From CANLBN01 sp050633825 (GTDB taxonomy: Bacteria; Pseudomonadota; Gammaproteobacteria; Pseudomonadales; Cellvibrionaceae), in NCBI GenBank assembly GCA_050633825.1, contig JBOEHG010000070.1, forward strand, positions 1 to 22,560: a DNA stretch of 22,560 bases, given 5' to 3'. A program made the translations under genes and the position numbers. Numbering within the stretch: the stretch's first letter is position 1; the number at the start of each line of letters is the position of its first letter. Positions 15,761 to 22,560 of this stretch are shown piece by piece. Below the pieces are notes generated by a model that saw only the letters and a list, made by a program, of their open reading frames with translations, ran no database searches and was not told the DNA's origin.

Positions 15761-16731
15761 TGGCTATTCTTAAGGTTGGCATTATTAGTCAAACCTTGGT
15801 GCAACAGCATCATCTGCGTCATATTGTAGAAGAGTGTGGCTATGAAGTTGAAGTGGCTTGGCTTATTAACCAATTAATCGATGATTTAGCGTTGCTGAAA
15901 AATACAGAAGCTATTGATGTTTGGTTAGTCGATGTTGATACTTTTAGCCTGAATCAAACTAAAAAAGCGTTATTATTTGAACGTTGGCTATTTGATTTAA
16001 AAACTCCCGTAATTTTTGGTGAAGGTAATACCTATAATGCAACCGAAGAGGGTTTTAGTTCTTGGATACGTCAGTTAACCAGTAAACTATTAAGTGTTTC
16101 GGGCCAGCTTTACTTGGATCAACAGCAACAGCAACAGCAACAAGCGGAATTTGTGTGGGTATTGGCGGCGTCTACTGGCGGTCCAGAGGCCGTAAAGAAA
16201 TTCCTCGACTTGTTACCTGCTGGCTTAGGCATCGCTTTTCTTTATACGCAACATATTGAAGCAAGACAGAATCGTAGCTTGGCAACGAGTGTCACCCGCG
16301 ATAGCCAATATCATGGGCGGGTGGCTAATCATGGCGATACACTTTGCGCAGATACCGTCACTATTGTGCCAGCGAAGCAAGAGTTGGATGTTTTGTCTGA
16401 CGGGACATTGATTGTGCGTGAGCAAGCATGGCGCGGAGAATATAAACCATCGATTGATCAGGTCGTTGCCACGGTAGCTGATCGTTATGGTTCTCGCGGT
16501 GGCGCTATCTTTTTTTCAGGTATGGGTGATGATGGTGTCACAGGGGCTCGTTTAATGGCGCGACGTGCGGGTCGTGTATGGATACAAGCACCGCCGACAT
16601 GTGCATCGGATTCTATGCCGCTTGCAGTAAGCCGTACTGGTTGTGTAACCGCAACGGGTTCACCGGAACAACTTTCCGATTATTTAATGCATGCGGTTAG
16701 GGGCCTTAAAGAGACGGCCTTAATTGGATAA
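15760..16731 (+). CDS. chpB: ChpB, CheB-type receptor methylesterase with pseudo-receiver
   Basis: This 323-residue protein has a C-terminal CheB methylesterase domain that would demethylate PilJ. Catalytic residues are visible as S138 (LAASTGGPEA), H165 (YTQHIEARQNRSLA) and D258 (SGMGDDGVTGA). The N-terminal 115 residues have receiver-like length but lack the acidic pair at the start (GIISQTL) and the conserved Lys; D58 and D60 occur in WLVDVDTF, so phosphorylation is doubtful. A tract of eight glutamines (121-128) joins the two domains. The ATG overlaps the chpA TAA stop by one base (TAATG), indicating translational coupling. The call rests on the CheB domain and on its place in the operon. 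Confidence 0.94.
   Translation: MAILKVGIISQTLVQQHHLRHIVEECGYEVEVAWLINQLIDDLALLKNTEAIDVWLVDVDTFSLNQTKKALLFERWLFDLKTPVIFGEGNTYNATEEGFSSWIRQLTSKLLSVSGQLYLDQQQQQQQQAEFVWVLAASTGGPEAVKKFLDLLPAGLGIAFLYTQHIEARQNRSLATSVTRDSQYHGRVANHGDTLCADTVTIVPAKQELDVLSDGTLIVREQAWRGEYKPSIDQVVATVADRYGSRGGAIFFSGMGDDGVTGARLMARRAGRVWIQAPPTCASDSMPLAVSRTGCVTATGSPEQLSDYLMHAVRGLKETALIG
16120..16143 (+). repeat. in-frame CAACAG repeat encoding the ChpB polyglutamine linker
   Basis: Three CAACAG units followed by CAACAA give eight Gln codons between the pseudo-receiver and the methylesterase domain. Units of 3 or 6 bases can expand or shrink without breaking the frame, so linker length may vary between strains. Confidence 0.8.
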
Positions 16732-16795
16732 AATGAATGTGCAATTTAATAAATAAGACATTCAATATTGGTATAGACAGAGTAAGAGGTTTCAA

Positions 16796-17296
16796 ATGAA
16801 TTCCCCTGTTGTGAGTAGTAGTGACAACAATATGAGTGAAATTCCTAGTTTGCTAATTCCCATGGCAGGCAATAAATTAGTGTTGCCGACGGTAAGTGTT
16901 GCAGAAATGACACCCTATCAGGCCCCTCAAGCTCACCAGCCAGTGACCGCTGAAGCAATTCCTGATTGGTATCTAGGGAGTTTGTCATGGCGCGGTGTTA
17001 TGGTGCCAATGATATCCTATGAAATGTTAAATGACGGACATCTCGCTGAGATTCGTCCGGAAAGTCAGGTGATCATTCTCAATAACACTGGCGTAAGTGA
17101 GCAGCTTCCCTTTTTATGCCTTCCAACCCAAGGGATTCCTCGGTTAAGTCGGGTGGCGGTTAACGAAATTTCTCAAAATACTCAGTCAGTCTTAAATGAA
17201 TACGATCAAATGCATGTGTTTGTTGCTGGTGAAGAAGCCGTCATTCCGGATGTGGGAAAACTGGAACAAACCTGCATTAATTTATTGGGTTATTAA
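16796..17296 (+). CDS. chpC: ChpC, second CheW-like adaptor
   Basis: This 166-residue protein is a divergent CheW domain. It starts with a flexible Ser/Asn-rich segment, then IPSLLIPMAGNKLVLPTVSVAEMTPY, WYLGSLSWRGVMVPMISYEML (the position of the CheW RGxxxPV motif, here WRGVMVPM), and ESQVIILNN. In P. aeruginosa, ChpC connects additional receptors to ChpA. TAAGAGG lies 5 bases before the ATG. A 64-base gap separates it from chpB. The operon ends here: chpD and chpE, which follow in P. aeruginosa, are absent, and the next gene runs the opposite way. Confidence 0.88.
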   Translation: MNSPVVSSSDNNMSEIPSLLIPMAGNKLVLPTVSVAEMTPYQAPQAHQPVTAEAIPDWYLGSLSWRGVMVPMISYEMLNDGHLAEIRPESQVIILNNTGVSEQLPFLCLPTQGIPRLSRVAVNEISQNTQSVLNEYDQMHVFVAGEEAVIPDVGKLEQTCINLLGY

Positions 17297-17334
17297 CCCG
17301 GTATATCTGAGTATTGGATTAGTAATATTAAAAA

Positions 17335-17778
17335 TTACTTGTTCTCTGGGCGTACAACTAAAATAGAACAGTGTGCCTTTCGAGAAACTTGATATGTAGT
17401 GCCGCCAAAAAATGCTCTTGCCAGAGAGTTTCTTCCTTGAGAGCCCATAACGATAAGATCCACATCCAGCTCTTTTGACATCGAAATAATTCTTGAGGCT
17501 GGGTTACCTTTGGTGGCAAGCGTGCGTATATCCTGATGTCGCTCTGAGTAGCGGCGTCTATAATTTTCAAGTTCATCTTTGGATGCTTTTTCTATCATGG
17601 AATCGACTTCATTGTTAACAGAAAAGTCTGTGTTATTTACCTGAGTGCCTTCAAAAACGGTTAGCATTGTAATGATTTCGGCTTTTTTGCCAAATGAATC
17701 GAGGGCGGTTTCTATGGCTAAAGTAGAATTAGAAGAAAAATCCATAGGTATCAAAATATGTTTAAAATGTTTTTTCAT
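17335..17778 (-). CDS. universal stress protein, UspA family
   Basis: This 147-residue single-domain Usp protein begins KHFKHILIPMDFSSNSTLAIETALD. It has LATKGNPASRIISMSKELDVDLIVMGSQGR and ends CSILVVRPENK, all typical of the family. The nucleotide-binding motif G-2X-G-9X-G-S/T is slightly altered: GSQGRNSLARAFFGGTT has an extra Gly before the Thr, so ATP binding is likely but not certain. Usp proteins are cytoplasmic and help cells tolerate starvation and other stress. AAGG lies 7 bases before the ATG, within a palindrome AAAGGCCTTT (17781-17790). It is convergent with chpC (38 bases between stops) and divergent from the lipase-like gene. Confidence 0.93.
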   Translation of the reverse strand: MKKHFKHILIPMDFSSNSTLAIETALDSFGKKAEIITMLTVFEGTQVNNTDFSVNNEVDSMIEKASKDELENYRRRYSERHQDIRTLATKGNPASRIISMSKELDVDLIVMGSQGRNSLARAFFGGTTYQVSRKAHCSILVVRPENK

Positions 17779-17931
17779 TGAAAGGCCTTTATAAGAAGAA
17801 TTTTTATGCCTAATCTAGATGATATTTTCTACGAAATCTTGCAAAAAAATATTGTCATATTTTTATATGAAATTCCCATTGTTGATTTATATTTTAAATC
17901 TGAAATTTATCCAGTAAAAGATTGATCGTTT
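17779..17931. promoter_or_regulatory. AT-rich divergent promoter region, usp / lipase-like gene
   Basis: This 153-base AT-rich gap must hold promoters for both divergent genes. I see several -10-like hexamers but no pair with good spacing, so no individual promoter is placed. The perfect palindrome AAAGGCCTTT (17781-17790) covers the usp ribosome binding site. Confidence 0.45.
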
Positions 17932-18744
17932 ATGAAGGCTAAAAATTTATCAGGTGTGTGTGAAAAAATAGATTTTAAAAAAATTCAATGGTATGCAATG
18001 CGAGCAAAGCTGGCCTACACCTCTGCTGATCAGATTAAAAAAACTCTGAAAGGGATTAAATACATAAAGTCATTAGATGGTATTGATGTGCAATATTTTG
18101 TAGAAATGTCTCCTGACAATACCCAGCTTGTCAGCGTAAGAGGAACTGACAATTTTAAAAATATAAAGGAAGATGCTGACTTTGTGAAAGCAAAAGACGA
18201 ACGGCTCGATATTTACGTGCATAGTGGCTTTGATAAAGATGCAATGTCAGTCTATAAAGATCTTTTGCCACGCTTAGATAAAGCATTACCTGTGCTCTTA
18301 ACCGGTCATTCATTAGGTGCAGCAATTGCTACATTGCTTATGATGTATTTACATCATGATGGCTTTGTGATCAATGATTCAATTAATTTTGGTCAGCCTA
18401 AAGTGACGAATAAAGAGGGGGTGGCAAAGTATGACTTTCTTCCTTTGCTTCGAATTGTCGATCAAGATGATTTGGTCCCGTTAGTGCCACCAGAAAACCT
18501 GCTCGATCTTCGTCATGGTGTCTATGAACATTTGGGCAAGGAGCTGATTTTATTGCGAGATCAGTATTATGTTTTGTTGAGTGAAAAACGTGCTGAAGCT
18601 GTATCCATTACGGACTTTTGGAAAAATATCGGTAAGGAAAGTATCACTGATCATTATATGGATAATTATTTGCTGTCTATCAAAGACAAGTTAAATCAGG
18701 CAACGAGTGTTGATTATGGCGAAAGGCATCAATACGATCAGTGA
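17932..18744 (+). CDS. class 3 lipase-like alpha/beta hydrolase
   Basis: This 270-residue protein belongs to the fungal-type (class 3, PF01764-like) lipase family. It has the oxyanion strand LVSVRGTDNF, the nucleophile elbow TGHSLGAA with S127, then FGQPKVTN, RIVDQDDLVPLVPP with D180, and YEHLGKELIL with H200, giving a complete Ser-Asp-His triad in the right order. There is no N-terminal signal peptide or lipid-attachment Cys, so it is probably cytoplasmic or exported by another route. The substrate is unknown; a lipid or ester is expected from the family. The ribosome binding site is poor. It stands alone between the divergent usp gene and the cytochrome gene, with no obvious chaperone or secretion partner. 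Confidence 0.85.
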   Translation: MKAKNLSGVCEKIDFKKIQWYAMRAKLAYTSADQIKKTLKGIKYIKSLDGIDVQYFVEMSPDNTQLVSVRGTDNFKNIKEDADFVKAKDERLDIYVHSGFDKDAMSVYKDLLPRLDKALPVLLTGHSLGAAIATLLMMYLHHDGFVINDSINFGQPKVTNKEGVAKYDFLPLLRIVDQDDLVPLVPPENLLDLRHGVYEHLGKELILLRDQYYVLLSEKRAEAVSITDFWKNIGKESITDHYMDNYLLSIKDKLNQATSVDYGERHQYDQ

Positions 18745-18826
18745 AGTTTGTAATAATCTGATTTAAAATTCTAAGCGTACTCTAAGGTAATTATAGCGGA
18801 AAGGTGTGATCTGAACTAATACTCGC

Positions 18827-18832
18827 TATAAT
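18827..18832 (+). promoter_or_regulatory. candidate -10 element for the cytochrome c5 gene
   Basis: A perfect TATAAT lies about 100 bases before the cytochrome start. No good -35 hexamer is seen at 16-18 bases upstream (TGTGAT is the nearest), so an activator may be needed. The gap 18745-18933 holds no gene that I can support. Confidence 0.35.
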
Positions 18833-18933
18833 GTAGCCTATGTCGTCAATAATACTACGGGTCTGTAAAATGTTAGTATTCATACGGTCAATGATGGCGA
18901 TAAAATGATTAATTTAACTGTTGGGGTAATAAC

Positions 18934-19347
18934 GTGTCTTTGAGTTCTATGATAAAAGTGGCGATTGCCACTGTTGCGCTAGTGATGTCTGTGTTTACTG
19001 TTGCTGCTGTAAAAGATGAAATGGCTGATCGAGTTTCTCCTGTAGGTAGTATGTGTATGGCGGGTGAAAGTTGTGCTGCAGCTCCTGTTGTTGTTGCGTC
19101 TGGGCCACGTAGTGGCGAAGAAATCTATAATTCGAAATGTGTTGCATGCCATTCTACCGGAGCGGCTGGTGCGCCTAAGTTGGGCGATGCAGGTGCTTGG
19201 GCTCCACGTATTGGTAAAGGCATTGAAGTACTTTATACGGGTGCAATCAACGGTGTTAATGGTATGCCAGCTAAAGGCCTTTGTATGGACTGTAGCGATG
19301 ATGAGATCAAGCAAACTGTTGACTATATGGTAGAAAACTCTAAGTAA
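18934..19347 (+). CDS. cytochrome c5-like periplasmic monohaem cytochrome
   Basis: This 137-residue protein has a hydrophobic signal sequence (about residues 6-25) and a class I cytochrome c domain. Haem attachment is C69-V-A-C72-H73, the axial Met is M111 in NGMPAKG, and a Cys pair C117/C120 (LCMDCSDDE) forms the disulphide typical of cytochrome c5. The C-terminal helix is DEIKQTVDYMVENS. It would carry electrons in the periplasm between respiratory complexes. I keep the GTG start at 18934 because a GGGG lies 7 bases upstream; an ATG at 18949 is also possible and would still include the signal peptide. A strong terminator follows 19 bases after the stop. Confidence 0.92.
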   Translation: MSLSSMIKVAIATVALVMSVFTVAAVKDEMADRVSPVGSMCMAGESCAAAPVVVASGPRSGEEIYNSKCVACHSTGAAGAPKLGDAGAWAPRIGKGIEVLYTGAINGVNGMPAKGLCMDCSDDEIKQTVDYMVENSK

Positions 19348-19366
19348 GAAATTTCCTCGATTGATC

Positions 19367-19396
19367 AAAAGGCCTCTTATTGTAGAGGCCTTTTTT
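19367..19396 (+). terminator. intrinsic terminator after the cytochrome c5 gene
   Basis: A perfect 11-bp stem (AAAAGGCCTCT paired with AGAGGCCTTTT, 6-base loop TATTGT) runs directly into a T tract. It separates the cytochrome gene from the acuR-acuI unit. Confidence 0.93.
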
Positions 19397-19496
19397 ATTA
19401 TTGCTGCTTTTGTTTCCTTTATCCTTCCCCTTGTTGTATCTCTTTTCTTCCGGACTGTTAGATTGGTGAACCGTATTGGTTTTGTGTCATACCTAG

Positions 19497-19529
19497 GTCT
19501 AATAGTATTAATTAGACGATCGGTCTAAT
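19497..19529. promoter_or_regulatory. three-half-site TetR-type operator upstream of acuR
   Basis: Three copies of one heptamer alternate in orientation: GTCTAAT (19497-19503), ATTAGAC (19511-19517), GTCTAAT (19523-19529). The last two form a perfect 19-bp inverted repeat with a 5-base centre (GATCG); the first two form another with a 7-base centre. The site ends 8 bases before the acuR ATG and overlaps the likely promoter, which fits autorepression by the adjacent TetR protein. A possible -35 (TTGTGT, 19482-19487) precedes it. Confidence 0.7.
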
Positions 19530-19537
19530 ATTAGCCA

Positions 19538-20188
19538 ATGACATTATCAGTATCAAAAAAGCGTCGGGGGCGTCCTCCAACAGGCTCCCATCAACCTGCA
19601 AAAACACGACAAGCAATTATTCAATCTGGGCTAGAGATTTTGACCGAGCAAGGAGTGACAGCAACCGGTGTAGATCAGGTATTACGGAAGGTAGGGGTGC
19701 CGAAAGGCTCCTTTTATCATTACTTTTCCAGTAAAGACATTTTCTTGCAAGCGGTAGTTGGTGAGTATGGTGAGTATTTTGGACGCAAGCTAGATAAGCA
19801 TTTTGCCCAAGAGGAAAAGAAACCTTTAGATCGCTTGGAGGGTTTCCTCGAAGATTCTTGTAAGGGGATGGAGCGCTATGATTATCGTCGAGGCTGTTTG
19901 ATCGGCAATTTGGGGCAAGAAGTTACAGCGCTGAGCCCACCTTTACGTGAAGGTGTGGAAGCCGTACTACTCGAATGGGAGGCAAAGTTGGAAGTGTTAT
20001 TAGAGCAGTCCGTTCAACAAGGTGAATTATCTCCTGCTGTCGACTGCCAGTCAGAATCACGCTTTTTCTGGATTGGTTGGGAGGGTGCGGTGATGAGAGC
20101 AAAATTGAGCCGTAGTTGTCAGCCGATGACATTATTTTTACAGATGTTTTTAGATCGACTCAGGTCGATACCATTGAACGCAAAATAG
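19538..20188 (+). CDS. acuR: TetR-family regulator, AcuR-like
   Basis: This 216-residue regulator has a basic N-terminal arm (KKRRGRPPTG) and a TetR helix-turn-helix at about residues 24-70, with the recognition-helix signature VPKGSFYHYFSSKD. The C-terminal ligand domain includes RRGCLIGNLGQEVTALSPPLREG, typical of the AcuR/YxaF-like subgroup. Acrylate-responsive AcuR represses acuI in Rhodobacter. Here acuI starts 59 bases downstream on the same strand, and a palindromic operator lies just upstream, so repression of the acuR-acuI unit relieved by acrylate or a related compound is inferred. The ATG has no clear ribosome binding site, and the leader from the presumed promoter is very short. 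Confidence 0.82.
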   Translation: MTLSVSKKRRGRPPTGSHQPAKTRQAIIQSGLEILTEQGVTATGVDQVLRKVGVPKGSFYHYFSSKDIFLQAVVGEYGEYFGRKLDKHFAQEEKKPLDRLEGFLEDSCKGMERYDYRRGCLIGNLGQEVTALSPPLREGVEAVLLEWEAKLEVLLEQSVQQGELSPAVDCQSESRFFWIGWEGAVMRAKLSRSCQPMTLFLQMFLDRLRSIPLNAK

Positions 20189-20247
20189 TTCAGGTAGAGA
20201 TAAGTACTAGGCAGTGATTCTAATCAGTTATTCAAGGGGGATATCTC

Positions 20248-21225
20248 GTGTTTAAAGCAATACAAATCAACAAAAACGAGGATTATACAGCGGCAGTTGT
20301 TGGGCTGGATGAACAAGCGCTGCCGGATGGCGATGTCTGCGTGAAGGTAAGTTATTCAACACTCAATTATAAAGATGCTCTGGCCATTACAGGTAAGGGC
20401 CCTGTCATCCGCCAATTCCCTATGGTTCCTGGGATAGATTTCTCCGGAGTCGTAATGCGCAGTGCTGATACGCGCTATAAAGAAGGGGATAGGGTCGTAC
20501 TTAATGGCTGGGGCGTAGGGGAAAGCCACTGGGGAGGGCTTGCAGAGTATGCACAGGTCAAGGCTGATTGGTTGCTTCCTCTACCTGATGGATTGACACT
20601 GAAAGATGCCATGGGTCTAGGGACAGCAGGTTATACCGCCATGCTTTGCGTACAAGCCTTGGTTGATCATGGTATTACTGCTGATCAAGGTGATATTTTA
20701 GTCACGGGTGCTGTTGGAGGTGTTGGTAGTGTTGCTATTTACTTACTGGCTCAGCGGGGTTATCGAGTGGTTGCTGCCAGTGGCCGTTCCACTGATAAAG
20801 ATTACCTAATCAATACACTAGGTGCAGTAGATGTCATTGATCGTGCTCAATTAAATGCACCGGGTAAACCCTTGCAAAAAGAACGTTGGGCCGGAGCTGT
20901 GGATGTGGTGGGTAGCCATACCTTGGCCAATATATGTGCCTCGCTCAAATATAGCGGTGCCGTTGCGGCTTGTGGTCTTGCACAGGGGATGGATTTACCT
21001 GCAAGTGTTGCCCCCTTTATTCTTCGGGGTATTACCTTATTGGGTATTGATAGTGTTTACTGTCCGGTTGAAAAACGCCGTGCGGCATGGGCCTCACTGG
21101 CAGAAGAGATGGATGTTTCAGTGCTTAGTGCGATGACAATGGAGTGTAGCTTAAACGATGTAATTGAACGGGCCGAAGCATTATTGGCGGGGCAAGTGCG
21201 TGGGCGTGTGATTGTTAAATTATAA
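20248..21225 (+). CDS. acuI: acrylyl-CoA reductase AcuI/YhdH (MDR superfamily)
   Basis: This 325-residue zinc-free medium-chain dehydrogenase/reductase has the length of E. coli YhdH/AcuI. It begins FKAIQINK and shows SYSTLNYKDALAITGKG, FPMVPGIDFSGVV, GWGVGESHWGGLAEYAQV, and the NADPH-binding loop VTGAVGGVGSVAI. It also has the C-terminal segment LLGIDSVYCP that marks this family, ending GRVIVKL. AcuI reduces the toxic acrylyl-CoA to propionyl-CoA with NADPH, for example during DMSP or 3-hydroxypropionate metabolism. The start is GTG, supported by AAGGGGG 7 bases upstream. It is probably co-transcribed with acuR. No DMSP lyase gene lies in the window. Confidence 0.93.
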   Translation: MFKAIQINKNEDYTAAVVGLDEQALPDGDVCVKVSYSTLNYKDALAITGKGPVIRQFPMVPGIDFSGVVMRSADTRYKEGDRVVLNGWGVGESHWGGLAEYAQVKADWLLPLPDGLTLKDAMGLGTAGYTAMLCVQALVDHGITADQGDILVTGAVGGVGSVAIYLLAQRGYRVVAASGRSTDKDYLINTLGAVDVIDRAQLNAPGKPLQKERWAGAVDVVGSHTLANICASLKYSGAVAACGLAQGMDLPASVAPFILRGITLLGIDSVYCPVEKRRAAWASLAEEMDVSVLSAMTMECSLNDVIERAEALLAGQVRGRVIVKL

Positions 21226-21258
21226 TCTTCGCTGTGTGAGCAAAGTCTGACTCAGCGC

Positions 21259-22560
21259 TTAGTCGAATAAATTTAATAAACTGCTCAAAGCACTTTCACC
21301 TTTGACTTCATTATTTTTAGGGTCGGCGTTGCCAAAGCCTTCTTTTTCAATTTCACTTTCTGGTAGTTCATCTAAGAAGCGACTAGGGGTTGTGGTGGAT
21401 GTTTCACCAAATTGCTTGCGTTTAGCGGCTAGAGAGAGGGTTAGCGTCCTTTGTGCGCGGGTAATACCCACATAAGCGAGTCGCCGCTCTTCTTCAATAT
21501 TATTATCTTCGATACTGTTACGGTGAGGTAAGATTTCTTCCTCAACACCCACCATAAACACATGGGGAAACTCTAGCCCTTTGGCTGCGTGCAGGGTCAT
21601 TAATTGCACTCGATCGCTATCGTCTTCTTCTTCCTGTTGTTCCAATAAATCCATCAGTACTAATTTGGCAATAGCATCTTTAAGGCTGGTATCCGGTTGC
21701 TCGGTGAGTGTTTCGTCGGCTTTTTGTTGCAGCGTCTTTTGAATAGAGCTAATTAAGAAATGAACATTCTCCATGCGACGCTCAGCGACTTTAGGTGAGC
21801 TTGCCTGTTGATGTAACCAGCCCAAATAATCCATGTCTTCAAGCATTTCATTTAGCGCGGGTATAGGATTGTCCGATTCGCACTCTCGAATAATATGTTC
21901 AATCCAGCGACTAAATTCAATAACGCGCTTGTAGGCGGCTGCCGGGATACGGTGTTCTAAGCCCACTTCCTGAGATGCTGCAAATAGGCTGATATCCCGT
22001 TCGGTGGCATAAATACTCAGTGCTTCAATGGTGCTCGTACCGATTTGACGCCGCGGTGTGTTGATAACCCGTAACAAGGCATTATCGTCATCCGGGTTAA
22101 CAATGACCCGTAAATATCCCATGATATCTTTGATCTCAGTTCGGGAGAAAAAAGATGTGCCTCCACTAATATTGTAAGGAATTTGATAGTGTTGCAGCTT
22201 CATTTCGACCAGTCGCGATTGATGATTGCTGCGATATAGCACCGCAAAATCCTTAAAGCTGCCTTGTCGTTGCAAACGTTGCGTAACGATCTCGGTGGCA
22301 ATGCGCTCGGCTTCAGTTTCTTCATTGGTGTTACGGATAACCCGAATTGGCTCGCCATAGGCCATTTCGCTCCACAATGCTTTGGTAAATTCGTGGGGAT
22401 TATGGTCGATCAGGTGGTTGGCTGTTTTCAGGATGCGTTGAGTTGAGCGATAATTTTGCTCAAGTTTGATCACGTTCAAAGAGGGGAAGTCTTGCTGCAA
22501 TATAGATAGGTTTTCCGGTCGCGCCCCACGCCAAGCATAGATGGACTGATCATCATCACC
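21259..22560 (-). CDS. rep: Rep-type superfamily 1 DNA helicase (C-terminal 433 residues; 5' end outside window)
   Basis: The frame is open to the window edge, so the start and motifs I-II are missing. Visible helicase motifs in order are: motif III GDDDQSIYAWRGA at the very edge, motif IV LEQNYRSTQRIL, KDFAVLYRSNHQSRLVE, NISGGTSFFSRTEIKDI, motif V VQLMTLHAAKGLEFPHVFMVG, and motif VI EEERRLAYVGITRAQRTL. EEILPHRNSIEDNNIEEERRLAYVG and PSRFLDELP fit Rep better than UvrD or PcrA. Rep is a 3'-5' helicase that helps replication forks pass bound proteins. The protein ends SALSSLLNLFD, differing from the basic tail of E. coli Rep. It is convergent with acuI (33 bases between stops). Confidence 0.93.
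   Translation of the reverse strand, partial: GDDDQSIYAWRGARPENLSILQQDFPSLNVIKLEQNYRSTQRILKTANHLIDHNPHEFTKALWSEMAYGEPIRVIRNTNEETEAERIATEIVTQRLQRQGSFKDFAVLYRSNHQSRLVEMKLQHYQIPYNISGGTSFFSRTEIKDIMGYLRVIVNPDDDNALLRVINTPRRQIGTSTIEALSIYATERDISLFAASQEVGLEHRIPAAAYKRVIEFSRWIEHIIRECESDNPIPALNEMLEDMDYLGWLHQQASSPKVAERRMENVHFLISSIQKTLQQKADETLTEQPDTSLKDAIAKLVLMDLLEQQEEEDDSDRVQLMTLHAAKGLEFPHVFMVGVEEEILPHRNSIEDNNIEEERRLAYVGITRAQRTLTLSLAAKRKQFGETSTTTPSRFLDELPESEIEKEGFGNADPKNNEVKGESALSSLLNLFD

Noticed and set aside
17322..17340. AGTAAT/ATTACT stem between chpC and the usp gene as a shared bidirectional terminator
   Set aside because: Weak AT-only 6-bp stem without a proper T tract.
18745..18933. Possible small RNA or CRP/FNR-type site before the cytochrome gene
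   Set aside because: TGTGATCTGAACTAAT has only one good CRP half-site, and no FNR-like palindrome or terminator-like structure is present.
21226..21260. Imperfect inverted repeat (GCTG...CAGC with GAG/CTC) between acuI and rep
   Set aside because: The stem is interrupted and no T tract follows on either strand.

Overview
The window is a stretch of gammaproteobacterial chromosome. Its backbone follows the Pseudomonas aeruginosa order pilT-pilU ... ruvX(yqgF)-algH(yqgE)-tonB3-gshB | pilG-pilH-pilI-pilJ-pilK-chpA-chpB-chpC, recalled from established knowledge (roughly PA0395-PA0415). The proteins look closest to Pseudomonas/Cellvibrionales-type bacteria, but the DNA is AT-leaning and an acuR-acuI pair is present, which suggests a marine or aquatic relative rather than Pseudomonas itself. 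I see no insertion sequence, prophage, CRISPR array, tRNA or rRNA.

Layout. Positions 1-1386 (+) hold the 3' end of pilT and complete pilU, the type IV pilus retraction ATPases. A small RRM RNA-binding protein gene (1394-1642, -) converges on pilU. Positions 1710-4651 (-) hold a tight gene group, read as gshB, tonB3-like, algH/yqgE, ruvX/yqgF. A 359-base divergent intergenic region (4652-5010) separates it from the long + strand Pil-Chp chemosensory operon (5011-17296): pilG, pilH, pilI, pilJ, pilK, chpA, chpB, chpC. This is a complete CheA/CheW/MCP/CheY/CheR/CheB-type pathway for type IV pili. The right end (17335-22560) is accessory or housekeeping: a UspA-family protein (-), a class 3 lipase-like hydrolase (+), a cytochrome c5-like protein (+) closed by a strong terminator, an acuR-type TetR regulator with a striking operator, acuI acrylyl-CoA reductase (+), and the 3' part of rep helicase (-, runs off the window).

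How the genes work together. PilJ senses at the inner membrane. PilI and ChpC are CheW adaptors to the giant kinase ChpA. ChpA phosphorylates its own phosphotransfer domains and passes phosphate to its own receiver and to PilG and PilH. PilK and ChpB add and remove methyl groups on PilJ. In Pseudomonas the output controls pilus extension/retraction (PilT and PilU retract) and cAMP signalling, and TonB3 has been linked to pilus assembly. Separately, AcuR probably represses acuI, which detoxifies acrylyl-CoA.

Most of the window is well-described biology. The most interesting departures are: an acidic C-terminal tail on PilJ with two copies of a DDLLSE-type motif resembling CheZ/FliM response-regulator-docking peptides; a shortened ChpA phosphotransfer array with non-His substitutions; a three-half-site operator in front of acuR; and an in-frame CAACAG repeat in the ChpB linker. 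I did not find a convincing wholly new system.
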